This document shows positions 51,826 to 61,232 of a stretch of 64,000 nt of DNA, one piece after another. The DNA lies in NCBI GenBank assembly GCA_002151545.1, contig CP021237.1, positions 2,480,001-2,544,000 on the forward strand, written 5' to 3'. The position numbers were made by a program, and so were the translations under genes. Under the pieces are notes generated by a model, which worked only from the letters and a program-made list of their open reading frames with translations, was not told the DNA's origin and searched no databases. This DNA is from Sphingobacteriaceae bacterium GW460-11-11-14-LB5 (lineage in GTDB: Bacteria; Bacteroidota; Bacteroidia; Sphingobacteriales; Sphingobacteriaceae). Each line of letters opens with the position of its first letter. The stretch's first letter is position 1.

Positions 51826-54036
51826 TTACTTCACTTCTTCTAATTTTAGCACCACACTGGTCCTTGTGGTATTAAGATTGGGGTTAAAACCCACTTTCAT
51901 TAAGAAATCACCCGTATAGGTTTTGGTAGCATCTATCGATGATTTTGTACCTGGATAAAGGTTGATTTCTTTAATCTGGTATTTTTTCGCTGCATCTAAC
52001 CCATTGAGTTTAATCGGATATTTACTGTTTTCGCCATACCGGTAGTTTACCAGGTAATTAAAAATAACAGCTTCAGTTTTTTCTGCATTTACATATAACA
52101 TCGATGCAATGCTGCCGCTACGCGGATTGGCTAACCGGTATTGTTCGCCTTGCCAGATGGTTTGTTTTACATCATTATAGTTTTTAATGGCCTCCTGGCA
52201 GAATTGAAGTTCCTTTTCAGGCAGTTTGCTTACCACGATATCAAAACCCAATTTGCCCATCATGGCAACATCAGTACGGAATTTGATGGGTTGTTTCCCC
52301 CAATCGGTTACATGGTTAGCACTGCTGATGGCGGGATAAAAATAAGAGTACTCCCATTGCATAAATATGCGCTCTAATGGGTCGGTGTTATCGCTCGGCC
52401 AAAACTCTGTAAAATACTGTAAGGCAGCATAATCTACCCTACCACCTCCACCAGAACATAACATCATGGGTACCGTTGGGTATTTTGCGCGAATTCTTTG
52501 CAAAACACGATACAGTCCCCTTACATAATCGATGTAAAAATGAGATTGATTTTTTAAGTGCGCGGAGTATGCATTGTAGATGACCGCATTACAATCCCAT
52601 TTAATATAAGCCAGTTTCGGATTTTTAGTAAACAGACCATCCACCACACCGAAAACAAAATCCTGTACTTTTGGATTGCTCAAGTCGAGTTCTAATTGGT
52701 TCCTGAAATAATATTCAGGTCTGTTAGGCTGTTTCACCACCCAGTCAGGATGTTTTTCATAAAGTTCACTTTTAGGGTTAACCATTTCAGGTTCAATCCA
52801 TATTCCGAATCTGGTTCCAACGTTATCGGCCTCTTTTACCAAAGAAGCTATTCCGTTTGGCAATTTCTTCTTATTCTCCTGCCAATCGCCAAGCCCGGCA
52901 TGATCATCGTTACGCGGATATTTATTCCCGAACCAGCCATCATCAAGCAAAAAGAAATCGACACCCAGTTTTTTGGTATCTTTTAATAAATCGGCCAGCT
53001 TTTGCTCATTAAAATCGAAATAAGTGGCCTCCCAATTGTTTAAAAGGGTTAACCTGCTGCCTTTTCCATCTAATATTTTATAGTTACGTGCCCAATCTTG
53101 CAATTTTCTGCTGGCATCGCCTTTTCCCTGATCAGAAAAAGTATACAAAAAAGCAGGGGTTGTAAAAACTTCACCAGCTTTTAAGCTATAGGGAGAGGCA
53201 TAATTGTTCATTCCGGCAATAATGCGGAGGTTATCCTGGTAATCCAGTTCAAGATCGATCTTGAAATTACCGCTCCATTCCATCGCTCCATACAAAACAC
53301 TGCCTTCATTTTCTTCCGCTGGTTTATCTAACGAAATCATAAAAACCGAAGGTTGAAATAAATTTGCCCTCGTACCCAATTTGCTATCTAAAGTTTTAAT
53401 GCCATGGGTAATTTCACTTTGTTCGGGTTGCATTTCCTTGGCCCAATCGCCATGATACTGGTTTAGCCAAAAACGCGGTGACTTTAGGTGCAGATTGGCT
53501 GAGGCATATTTATGCAGCACCACAGTTCCCTTTTCGCTATGTTTAATCTCTGTCCATTGTTCTATCACATCCTGTTTGTAAAAAGATTTATAGAACAGGC
53601 TTACCTCAAAATTATAAACGGGATCTTTTAATCTGATCTTTATTAAACTTACATTATCATCAATAGCAGTAATCGTATGATCAACGTATTTCAGATCAAG
53701 CGAGTTATTACCATCGGCATGGGTAACGCTAATGGCGGGTTCGACCAGGTTTCTTGATCCTGAAGGCGTATACACCGAATTAAGCTGTCCGGTATAATCT
53801 TCAGTCTGTTTATATTGCGCGGTAACCTGGGCATATTCTTCTTTGTTAGCCAGTTTTTTTCCAAAAAATATGGTGTTTACATCTTTTTTGGCATTAGCCT
53901 GTAGCACCAAAGCATGATGCGCGGTTTCGACGGGTATGATACTTTGGGCTTTAATATTGCCGATGGTAAAAAGTGAAACGGCAAGGGCTAATGCCCCATG
54001 TTTCATGTAACCTGCAATTTGATCTGATTTGTTCAT
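51826..54036 (-). CDS. Alpha-galactosidase, GH36 family (PUL B)
   Basis: The 736-residue exported enzyme has an N-terminal beta-sandwich (about 25-300) and a clan GH-D barrel. The nucleophile Asp is in LAYIKWDCNAVI and the general acid Asp in FWPSDNTDPLERIF, both conserved in GH36. A VDFFLLDDGWFG motif and FGIWIEPEMVNP are also typical. It hydrolyses alpha-linked galactose from oligosaccharides or glycoprotein caps. I use the ATG at 54036, which keeps a signal peptide (ending NIKAQ); the frame extends to a TTG at 54048. It is the last gene of PUL B. Confidence 0.92.
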   Translation of the reverse strand: MNKSDQIAGYMKHGALALAVSLFTIGNIKAQSIIPVETAHHALVLQANAKKDVNTIFFGKKLANKEEYAQVTAQYKQTEDYTGQLNSVYTPSGSRNLVEPAISVTHADGNNSLDLKYVDHTITAIDDNVSLIKIRLKDPVYNFEVSLFYKSFYKQDVIEQWTEIKHSEKGTVVLHKYASANLHLKSPRFWLNQYHGDWAKEMQPEQSEITHGIKTLDSKLGTRANLFQPSVFMISLDKPAEENEGSVLYGAMEWSGNFKIDLELDYQDNLRIIAGMNNYASPYSLKAGEVFTTPAFLYTFSDQGKGDASRKLQDWARNYKILDGKGSRLTLLNNWEATYFDFNEQKLADLLKDTKKLGVDFFLLDDGWFGNKYPRNDDHAGLGDWQENKKKLPNGIASLVKEADNVGTRFGIWIEPEMVNPKSELYEKHPDWVVKQPNRPEYYFRNQLELDLSNPKVQDFVFGVVDGLFTKNPKLAYIKWDCNAVIYNAYSAHLKNQSHFYIDYVRGLYRVLQRIRAKYPTVPMMLCSGGGGRVDYAALQYFTEFWPSDNTDPLERIFMQWEYSYFYPAISSANHVTDWGKQPIKFRTDVAMMGKLGFDIVVSKLPEKELQFCQEAIKNYNDVKQTIWQGEQYRLANPRSGSIASMLYVNAEKTEAVIFNYLVNYRYGENSKYPIKLNGLDAAKKYQIKEINLYPGTKSSIDATKTYTGDFLMKVGFNPNLNTTRTSVVLKLEEVK

Positions 54037-54089
54037 TTGTGTTTTCAATGTTAATCGGGTAATGTTTATAGGTAGTAGTTGATTTAAGT

Positions 54090-56132
54090 TTATTTTTTTA
54101 GTGTTATTTTAATCATAGTGGCATCTTTTCCAGCTAAATTCAGAGCCTGGTTGTTTTTTAAATCTTCTGTTTTATGTGTGAGTAAATTTTGGGCGTTGTA
54201 CACCTCATCTTTGTTTAAACCAATCCTCGAAAAATCTAACTTAAAAGGTTTTGTTTTATCGTTATAATTAAATATGGCCAGGTATTTTACATTTCCAACC
54301 TGTTTTACAAAAAGTGGTGAGGCCAGTTTAGCCCTGTTCCCTTCTACCGGAACAAAAGCTTTTCCATCCTGTAACACCTGAAGAATTTCGGTATTGTTCA
54401 ATAAACGCTGAGCGGTACTGCTCCATTTTCCTTGTTTGGAAAAATCATCGCCATTGATGCAAGTCCCTGTAACGATTGCGGATAGAAATCTAGCCGTATT
54501 TTCCCCATCAGATTGATCAGAGAATACCACATGGTCGGCATCGATATAATCGTAAAGATAGGTTTGCCACCAGCCATTGCTCAGGCCGTTTAAAGTATAC
54601 TCTGTATCTTTTATCGATTTAAAAGCATCGCAGGCTATTCTGCGCATGTGTATGTACCGTGCAGAAGCTAAACTTGGCGATATGGCTGCGTAAACCAGCA
54701 TTTTATGATCCAGCTGTTTTAATAAAAATTCCATGCCTACTTTATAAGCCTGCATTCCGGTGGTAATGTTGGGATCGTAAAAATGATCGGATTCTATTGC
54801 TGCGTGACCTAAGAAGTCGATTTTAATCATTTCAAAACCACATTCCATAAACTTTTTGATAACGGCAGCCATGCGTTGCTGTGTACCCGGATGTGTTGGA
54901 TCTAAGGCCCTTGCTCCATCTATATCGTGGTAACCTGAGCCAACCTTGGTCCACATCTCGCCAAATGTATAATTGCTGCCTTCTGCCTTACGATTCCCCC
55001 CTCCGGCAAATCCCCAGTCAACAAAAGGTGCCCAATAAATCCCGGGTTTTAATCCTTTCGATTTTGCATAATCAACAAAGGCTTTTAGTTTGGAGTAGTC
55101 GCCTGTTAAGCCTCCTTTCAGCAGGTTATCCCAATAAGAATCGAGGTCGATATAAGCCACACCACCACTTCTGAAGGTTTTTAGGCTATCAGCAAAAAAA
55201 TCGACTACCTGATTGGCCTTTTCGAGTGTTATTTTCTCTTGCATTACCCCCCAACTGTTCCAGCCTACAGGAGTTCCGGCTTTCCATTTAAAAACAATAG
55301 GCGGTTCTGCTATGCGGTTAGCCTTTGCATAGTTTTCCATGCCCGAACGCCAATCGGCAAAAGCACCAAAAAATACTCTGGCAGAACTGATCGAATTGCC
55401 TTTTAAATAACCATGTTCAATTTTATCGCGGGTGATGTTTTCTTCAGTATAACCACAAATGGCCTGTATAGCTATTTTTTTGTCGCTATCTGCGGCGGTA
55501 ATGATGCCTGTTTTCCAGTTGCTGTGTTCTATAGATCCGATGATAAAACCATTTCTGGATTGATCGTGGTATAAAGCGGTAACCTCTGCACTCGGATTGC
55601 TCGTATTGGCCTTCAGTGGAACAGCATGGTAAGAAATAAAGGTATCGTTATCAAACGGCACGAATAAACTGGTGGGTACGTCTGAAACCTCCCGGTCGGT
55701 TAAATTTCCGCTTAAAGGCACCATGTGGTTGATGGATAAATCAACCCCTTGTAAAGTAAGGCTTATCATAAAATAATCCAGACCTGAGTAGGTATAAAAA
55801 ACCTGCTGCATATTAGGCAAACCAGCTTGTTTCAACAGGAAAACATGTTTAAATCCATTTCCAAAACCATCTTTAATAGCCGTTTTGGTATAGCTAATTT
55901 GCCGGTAATCTGTTGAACTGAGCATCTTTTTCTGATATCCTGCCTGAGAAAAACCATTTGATAAGAGTTGCGTAGTGCCATTTAAAACCTGGAAAGTGCC
56001 GGTTTTAAGGTTGTAGTCTATTTTTCCAGCTTTACCATAATTGATTACAATGGCAGATGCAGACCGCATTGAAAACAACAGGATGAATAAAATCAAGAAT
56101 AACTTATGCCTGAATAAAAATTTAAAAACCAT
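54090..56132 (-). CDS. Clan GH-D glycosidase, GH27/GH36-like (PUL B)
   Basis: The 680-residue exported protein has a signal-like N-terminus (ending SASA), a beta-rich domain (about 25-290) and a barrel. It includes GTPVGWNSWGVMQE, GVAYIDLDSYWDN, FEMIKIDFLGH (the Asp is the likely nucleophile) and DHVVFSDQSDGENTAR (likely acid Asp). The layout resembles alpha-galactosidase or alpha-N-acetylgalactosaminidase relatives but not a standard GH27 or GH36. It probably removes alpha-Gal or alpha-GalNAc. It lies 53 bp before the GH36 gene and 4 bp after the GH95 gene on the minus strand, so it is part of the operon. The exact specificity is open. Confidence 0.8.
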   Translation of the reverse strand: MVFKFLFRHKLFLILFILLFSMRSASAIVINYGKAGKIDYNLKTGTFQVLNGTTQLLSNGFSQAGYQKKMLSSTDYRQISYTKTAIKDGFGNGFKHVFLLKQAGLPNMQQVFYTYSGLDYFMISLTLQGVDLSINHMVPLSGNLTDREVSDVPTSLFVPFDNDTFISYHAVPLKANTSNPSAEVTALYHDQSRNGFIIGSIEHSNWKTGIITAADSDKKIAIQAICGYTEENITRDKIEHGYLKGNSISSARVFFGAFADWRSGMENYAKANRIAEPPIVFKWKAGTPVGWNSWGVMQEKITLEKANQVVDFFADSLKTFRSGGVAYIDLDSYWDNLLKGGLTGDYSKLKAFVDYAKSKGLKPGIYWAPFVDWGFAGGGNRKAEGSNYTFGEMWTKVGSGYHDIDGARALDPTHPGTQQRMAAVIKKFMECGFEMIKIDFLGHAAIESDHFYDPNITTGMQAYKVGMEFLLKQLDHKMLVYAAISPSLASARYIHMRRIACDAFKSIKDTEYTLNGLSNGWWQTYLYDYIDADHVVFSDQSDGENTARFLSAIVTGTCINGDDFSKQGKWSSTAQRLLNNTEILQVLQDGKAFVPVEGNRAKLASPLFVKQVGNVKYLAIFNYNDKTKPFKLDFSRIGLNKDEVYNAQNLLTHKTEDLKNNQALNLAGKDATMIKITLKK

Positions 56133-56136
56133 GTGT

Positions 56137-58473
56137 TTATTTAATTTTGGTCGACATTATCTCGGTTAATTTTCCATTCATTTTTAGCTTTACCTTTTGT
56201 GGGGTGGCCGAAGCGATGCTGTAATGGGTAATTTTACCATCTTTCCAATTTATATCAACCGTAAAATTACCTCTGGCTTTTAATCCTTTAATTTCACCAA
56301 AACCTTTCCAGGCATCGGGAATAGCAGGTAACAGTTCGATAAAACCATCATGGCTTTGGATCAGCATTTCTGCAATAGCTGCCGATGCACCAAAATTACC
56401 ATCAATCTGAAATGGCGGCCCGGCCGATAACATATTTGGATAAACACCTCCGCCAGCGCCGTAATTAATATCTGTTCGTAATGTAGGTTTTAAAATCTCT
56501 CTAAACAGTTTAAAAGCCCGGTTTCCATCCTGTAGTCTTGCCCAAAATAACTGTTTATAAGCAATTGACCAACTTGGCCCGTCATCTCCCCTTACTTCAA
56601 GCGTTTTCTTTGCCGCCTCCGCAAGTGCGGGCGTAGCCGTTGGGGTAATTAATCCGGCAGGATAAACCCCGTATAAATGTGAGATATGACGGTGCTGAGG
56701 ATCGGTTTCTTTATAATCTTCCAGCCATTCCTGTATGCGTCCGTCTTTACTGATTACACCTATTGGTGGAATAGATTTTAATTTTTCCTGTAATGATGCA
56801 CTAAAGGCTGCATCAGTTTTAAGCAGTTTAGCGGCTGTAATTACGTGGTTAAAAAGTTCTCTCACAATCTGGTTATCGATCGTTGGTCCCATCGAAATAC
56901 TCGCAGTTTTTCCGTTCGGAAGGTAGAAGGTATTCTCTGGCGATACCGAGGGTGAAGTAACCAACCAACCCGTTTTTGGATCTTTCACTAAGGCGCTTTG
57001 ATAAAATGCTGCTGATCCTTTCAAAATCGGGTAAATGCTTTTCAGGTATTTTAAATCGCGGCTATAGGCAAAATGATCCCATAAATTGCTGCATAACCAG
57101 CCCGAACCTGCATTTGAAGCGCCCCAAGAAGCACTTTCGCCAGGCTCTGTAAATCCCCATACATTCGTAATTACGTGGGCAATCCATCCATCGGCATTGT
57201 AATAGGCTTTTGCGGTTTTTGCACCAGGACCGGTTAAATTTCTTACCAATTCAGCCAGTGGAAGGTTTAACTCCGAAAGGTTGGCGGGCTCAATAGCCCA
57301 ATGATTCATCTGTACGTTTACATCTAAGTGGTAATCGCCATTCCATGGGGTATTAATCTGGTTTGCCCATAAGCCCTGAAGGTTTGGTGGCAAAAGCCCT
57401 ACCCTTGTACTGCTGATGCTTAAATAGCGACCAAACTGGAAGAACAAAGCGCTTAATGAAACATCATTTTTGTAATCTTTATAGAAGCGCTCTAACCTTA
57501 CATCTGTTGGCAGTTTGGCGGCTGCGCCCTCTCCTAAATTGATTTTTAACCTGTTGAAAAGTTTACCAAATTTTGAGGTATGGTCGGCCAGTTCCAAGCT
57601 GTAGGCCTTCTTTTTAGCGTTTTGTAAAACTTGTTTTACCCTCGTTTCAAAATCGGCATGTTTAAAATCGGTTTCTGCCGCAACGTAAATAATCAGCTCA
57701 GTTGCATTTTTTACTTTGATGATATTGCCTTCATTTGTTACTGTACCATCTTTCAATTGAGTGCTTACGCGGCTCAGGTATTTCATCCCCTTACCATCAG
57801 TGCCGTTATCGAGTTGACCAAACATCAGCAGTTCATTACCTTCGCTGGCTAATGTTGCTTTTTCAGACCTGCTAATGGAAATATTGCAGTTCAGTTTTTT
57901 AGGCTGATCTGCCGTGATCCTGATTACGTTAACATCATCATCAAAACTGCAGAAATATTCTCTTTTGTATTTTACGCCATCGAGCGTAAATTCGGACACT
58001 GCAACGGCTTTATCTAAGGATAAAGATCTTTTATAGGTCTGTGGACTTACATTTTTTACGCCTGGGTAATCAAAATCGAGCTGAAGGTTTCCAAGGGTTT
58101 GGTATTTACCCCAGTTTGCGCCACCCGATCCCTGCCCTTTGCAAACAAAATCGCGGTTAACCAATTCCTGGGCCTCATCATTTTTTCCTTCCAATATCAG
58201 CTGCCTGATTTTGGGCAAACTTTTGTAGGCTTCGTAATTGTTGGCATCTTGTTTTCCGCCGCTCCACAAGGTAATATCGTTCAATACAATATGCTCCCTG
58301 GTAATTCCGCCATCTGGTGTCATGCCGAGTTTACCATTACCTAAAGGAAGGGTTTCTTCCCAGATTTTGGCCGGTTTATCGTACCATAATGTTAAAGGTT
58401 GCTGTTGGGCAGCGGCATTTTTACCGATAAAAAACGAGCATAGTGTAATAAAAATAAGTTGCTTTTTATACAT
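56137..58473 (-). CDS. Alpha-L-fucosidase, GH95 (PUL B)
   Basis: The 778-residue exported enzyme has a signal peptide (ending GKNAAAQQ), an N-terminal beta domain (about 25-270) and an alpha/alpha-barrel. GH95 landmarks are PLGNGKLGMTPDGGI, NLQGLWANQINTPWNGDYHL, NVQMNHWAIEPANLSEL (catalytic Asn region), and FQIDGNFGASAAIAEML near the end, with the conserved Asp. It would act on alpha-1,2-linked fucose by an inverting mechanism, or on related alpha-L-galactose caps. The lipoprotein gene 58646 lies upstream across a REP-like element; it precedes the GH27/36-like gene by 4 bp. Confidence is high for family and moderate for linkage. Confidence 0.92.
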   Translation of the reverse strand: MYKKQLIFITLCSFFIGKNAAAQQQPLTLWYDKPAKIWEETLPLGNGKLGMTPDGGITREHIVLNDITLWSGGKQDANNYEAYKSLPKIRQLILEGKNDEAQELVNRDFVCKGQGSGGANWGKYQTLGNLQLDFDYPGVKNVSPQTYKRSLSLDKAVAVSEFTLDGVKYKREYFCSFDDDVNVIRITADQPKKLNCNISISRSEKATLASEGNELLMFGQLDNGTDGKGMKYLSRVSTQLKDGTVTNEGNIIKVKNATELIIYVAAETDFKHADFETRVKQVLQNAKKKAYSLELADHTSKFGKLFNRLKINLGEGAAAKLPTDVRLERFYKDYKNDVSLSALFFQFGRYLSISSTRVGLLPPNLQGLWANQINTPWNGDYHLDVNVQMNHWAIEPANLSELNLPLAELVRNLTGPGAKTAKAYYNADGWIAHVITNVWGFTEPGESASWGASNAGSGWLCSNLWDHFAYSRDLKYLKSIYPILKGSAAFYQSALVKDPKTGWLVTSPSVSPENTFYLPNGKTASISMGPTIDNQIVRELFNHVITAAKLLKTDAAFSASLQEKLKSIPPIGVISKDGRIQEWLEDYKETDPQHRHISHLYGVYPAGLITPTATPALAEAAKKTLEVRGDDGPSWSIAYKQLFWARLQDGNRAFKLFREILKPTLRTDINYGAGGGVYPNMLSAGPPFQIDGNFGASAAIAEMLIQSHDGFIELLPAIPDAWKGFGEIKGLKARGNFTVDINWKDGKITHYSIASATPQKVKLKMNGKLTEIMSTKIK

Positions 58474-58524
58474 TTTTCATTTGTGTGTTGTTGTACGATA
58501 TGAATTTGATCCGGCCGTCGGGAT

Positions 58525-58608
58525 CGTCATTTCGAACGGAGTGCAACGAAGTCGAGAAATCTTTCTAGATAGATCTCTCCATTCCACTGCGCTCCAGTCG
58601 AGATGACG
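58525..58608. repeat. REP-like palindromic repeat inside PUL B
   Basis: CGTCATTTCGAACGGAGTGC and GTCGAGAAATCT pair with AGATCTCTCCATTCC and CTCCAGTCGAGATGACG in a long imperfect hairpin. It occupies much of the gap between the DUF4998-type lipoprotein gene and the GH95 gene in the same operon, so it may change the mRNA ratio of the two parts. The same words occur at 51536-51816. Confidence 0.7.
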
Positions 58609-58645
58609 GAATTAAATTATTAATCAAATCAATTATATCAAAAAA

Positions 58646-59866
58646 TTACTCTTTATTCCAGAACCTGATTTCGCTCATATTGCTATAATTTCCATCACCA
58701 GTGGTTACATGTTTAATCCTGATGCGAATATAACGAATTGGTTTTCCTGCGTTGTCCAGTTCGGCGGTTATTGCATTTTTGCCATCATCACTTCTGGTCA
58801 CATCTTTTAAAAGTGTCCAGCCCTTACTGGTGGCTTCAGCTGGCCAGCCATTATTGCTTGCTGATAAGGTAGTTGTGGCATTGGTTAAATCAGCTGTTCC
58901 CCAAACCTCAAAACGATCCGGATTATTACAGCAATCCCTTCCGGTTTCTTCTATACGCGATAAATTGCTATATACTTTACCTAAATCGAAAGTTATTACA
59001 TGTGGCATACCACTATTGCCGGCACTGTGAAAAATGTTCGGATAACCCTGTGGTCCAACGCTTCCATCCCAAAGTTTACTGATGCTGGTACCCGATTCGT
59101 AGGTTGGTGCATCCCCTGGCAAACGTACCTCGGCAAAAAGTGAACGATCGCAAAGTACATAAGTAAAAATCTTGGGGAAAGTAGAAAAATCGCTTACCGA
59201 AAATACATCCAGCGATCCTTTACCCGGAATATAAGATGATTTATAGGTAATATCGGTTCCGGCTTTATAATCAGTAAGTGTAATAGCGGTATCGGCGGGT
59301 AAAAGCGTTTTATCTACACTTGTACCTGCTGTATTGGTATATCTGATTATCGTATTGACGTTGATGGTATCAGGTGTTTTAAAATTTAGCTGAACAGAAC
59401 CATTGCTGTTTATCACATATGGTGTGGTGGCATTGTATGGCCTGTTCAATAATCCAGATTGATATAGAGGGCCAAAAACCCGTACATTTCTAGCCTCTAT
59501 CGGGATAGATTTATGCCCCTGGGCATCGTACGAATAGATGGTAAACGTGTAGGTATATTCGCTCAAATTCGGAATAATCACCTTTATTGTATCCGTTGGA
59601 TTATGACTGCTCGCCGTAACGACAACTGAATCGGCGTTGTTATTCCAATAAACCACATATTTACTTACACTTGGATCGGGGCTCGGATTCCACCATAAAG
59701 CAGTTCTTAAATTACCAGGTTTGGTTACAATGTTGGCCACACGGCCGGGGTAAATAATTTCACCGTCTTTTAAAAAATCTTTAAAAGCAAGATCATCTTT
59801 GGTACAGCTAAGTATCACTGTAACCAACAGCAATAGCAAACCGCTAATTTTATATATACTTTTCAT
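58646..59866 (-). CDS. Surface lipoprotein, DUF4998 plus F5/8-type-like domain (PUL B)
   Basis: The 406-residue lipoprotein (VTVILSCTKD) has an N-terminal FN3-like DUF4998 type domain (about 35-135; PGNLRTALWWNPSPDPSVSK), a middle beta domain (about 140-240), and a C-terminal discoidin/F5/8-like domain (about 250-405; ISKLWDGSVGPQGYP, TFDLGKVYSNLSRIEETGR, RYIRIRIKHVTTG). It probably binds glycan on the cell surface and passes it to the SusCD pair. It starts 27 bp after the DUF4959-type gene and precedes the GH95 gene. Confidence 0.8.
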   Translation of the reverse strand: MKSIYKISGLLLLLVTVILSCTKDDLAFKDFLKDGEIIYPGRVANIVTKPGNLRTALWWNPSPDPSVSKYVVYWNNNADSVVVTASSHNPTDTIKVIIPNLSEYTYTFTIYSYDAQGHKSIPIEARNVRVFGPLYQSGLLNRPYNATTPYVINSNGSVQLNFKTPDTINVNTIIRYTNTAGTSVDKTLLPADTAITLTDYKAGTDITYKSSYIPGKGSLDVFSVSDFSTFPKIFTYVLCDRSLFAEVRLPGDAPTYESGTSISKLWDGSVGPQGYPNIFHSAGNSGMPHVITFDLGKVYSNLSRIEETGRDCCNNPDRFEVWGTADLTNATTTLSASNNGWPAEATSKGWTLLKDVTRSDDGKNAITAELDNAGKPIRYIRIRIKHVTTGDGNYSNMSEIRFWNKE

Positions 59867-59893
59867 GTTCGAAAATTTATCTTCTTATATTAA

Positions 59894-61132
59894 TTATCTT
59901 GGGTCGCCGTAAAAGGCCATTTCCATGGCATGTGCAAAAGTACCGTTAGACCATGTGGTGCTTACCGATAAACGGATATAGCGAACTTTAGGGTTTGTTA
60001 GCGGAAAGTTGAAACTTACACCAGCCTTTACAAAATCGTTATCTGCAGTAGTGTGTGCTACGGGTGCCTGGCCAGAAGGTGGATTTGGATAATTATAATT
60101 CCCCATGTTTATCCAATCGCCTATAACCGTACCAACCGGTGCAGACAAAGGCAGCTGTGCATCGCGTGGAACAGCTACATCAGAGCCCCAAATGGAGAAT
60201 ACTTTTGGATTTCCATGTCCATAAGCAAATTTGTCGCCGCCATCTGGTCTTTCCCATAAAATAAAGCGGCTTAATTTTGCGCTGATACCTAAACCAAATG
60301 TTGCTATTGCAGGCATTGCCCCACCCGGCGCCGTGTGCCATCCGTTCGAGTTACCGTCTGTTTTGCCATCCCACAAATAAGGAAGATCCCAGCCATAGGC
60401 AATTACGCCATCAGATGGCAGCCTGTATTGAAAAAATTTCCCTCTATCCAACAAGGTTTCAAAAAATGGGGTAACTGTTTTATAGGTGGTATCAGAAATA
60501 TTTCCAAAATTATCCGTTACGTAATACCCAATCTTCTTCGCAACCGGTGCATAACCCCTAACCGAATAATCGAAAATTTCGGTTTTGCCATAATGCTGAT
60601 CAATTACATCCGAAGTATTGTTATCGGCAACATTTAAAAGAATTATACCCAAATTGTTTTTTAAGGGATTAGTTCCCGTAATTTTTATGCCTCCAAAATC
60701 AGCCTCGGCATTAATCGTTGGCTTTAAAAGCAGGTATGGTGGCGTATCGGGATTTACCTTTACGATAACGGGATCTGACTTAACCTCTGCCCTGCTTACC
60801 GCATACAACGTAACATCATAACCCTGTTTTTTCGCAAAGCCATCTACCATAATAGAATCAGAATAATAACTCGATTTCGTTTCTCTTGTCGTTACACCGT
60901 TTATTTTGTACTGCGCCAGCACATACAAAAGGTTTTTCGAGTTCGGCAAAGAATAGGTAATGTATGCGCCGCCATTAAAATTATCAACTTTAATATTGGT
61001 TACCACCCCAGGCTTGGTCATATCTGAAGAAGCCGGATCGTTATAGGTTTCCATTTTTTTGCAGGCAGCTATGCTCACCAAAACAGAAACGATAAAGATT
61101 AGGTAAATACTATTTTTAATATTTTTCATCAT
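59894..61132 (-). CDS. Surface lipoprotein, DUF4959/DUF5126/DUF5000 type (PUL B)
   Basis: The 412-residue lipoprotein (SVLVSIAACKKM) shows an N-terminal FN3-like DUF4959-type domain (about 35-130; PGVVTNIKVDNFNGGAYITY), a middle DUF5126-type domain (about 130-235) and a C-terminal F5/8-like DUF5000-type domain (about 240-410; YLWDGKTDGNSNGWHT, LSRFILWERPDGG). The set is common in SusCD operons and is assumed to bind glycan at the outer membrane. It starts 100 bp after the SusD stop and lies upstream of the related lipoprotein at 58646, which may have arisen by duplication and divergence. Confidence 0.85.
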   Translation of the reverse strand: MMKNIKNSIYLIFIVSVLVSIAACKKMETYNDPASSDMTKPGVVTNIKVDNFNGGAYITYSLPNSKNLLYVLAQYKINGVTTRETKSSYYSDSIMVDGFAKKQGYDVTLYAVSRAEVKSDPVIVKVNPDTPPYLLLKPTINAEADFGGIKITGTNPLKNNLGIILLNVADNNTSDVIDQHYGKTEIFDYSVRGYAPVAKKIGYYVTDNFGNISDTTYKTVTPFFETLLDRGKFFQYRLPSDGVIAYGWDLPYLWDGKTDGNSNGWHTAPGGAMPAIATFGLGISAKLSRFILWERPDGGDKFAYGHGNPKVFSIWGSDVAVPRDAQLPLSAPVGTVIGDWINMGNYNYPNPPSGQAPVAHTTADNDFVKAGVSFNFPLTNPKVRYIRLSVSTTWSNGTFAHAMEMAFYGDPR

Positions 61133-61232
61133 TTTGAATTTATTTTCAATGGTGATGAAGCGATGATGCAGGTGAATAAAAAATTATTCTTTACGCCAGA
61201 CATCATGGTTTCATTTCTTTAAATATTTTAAA

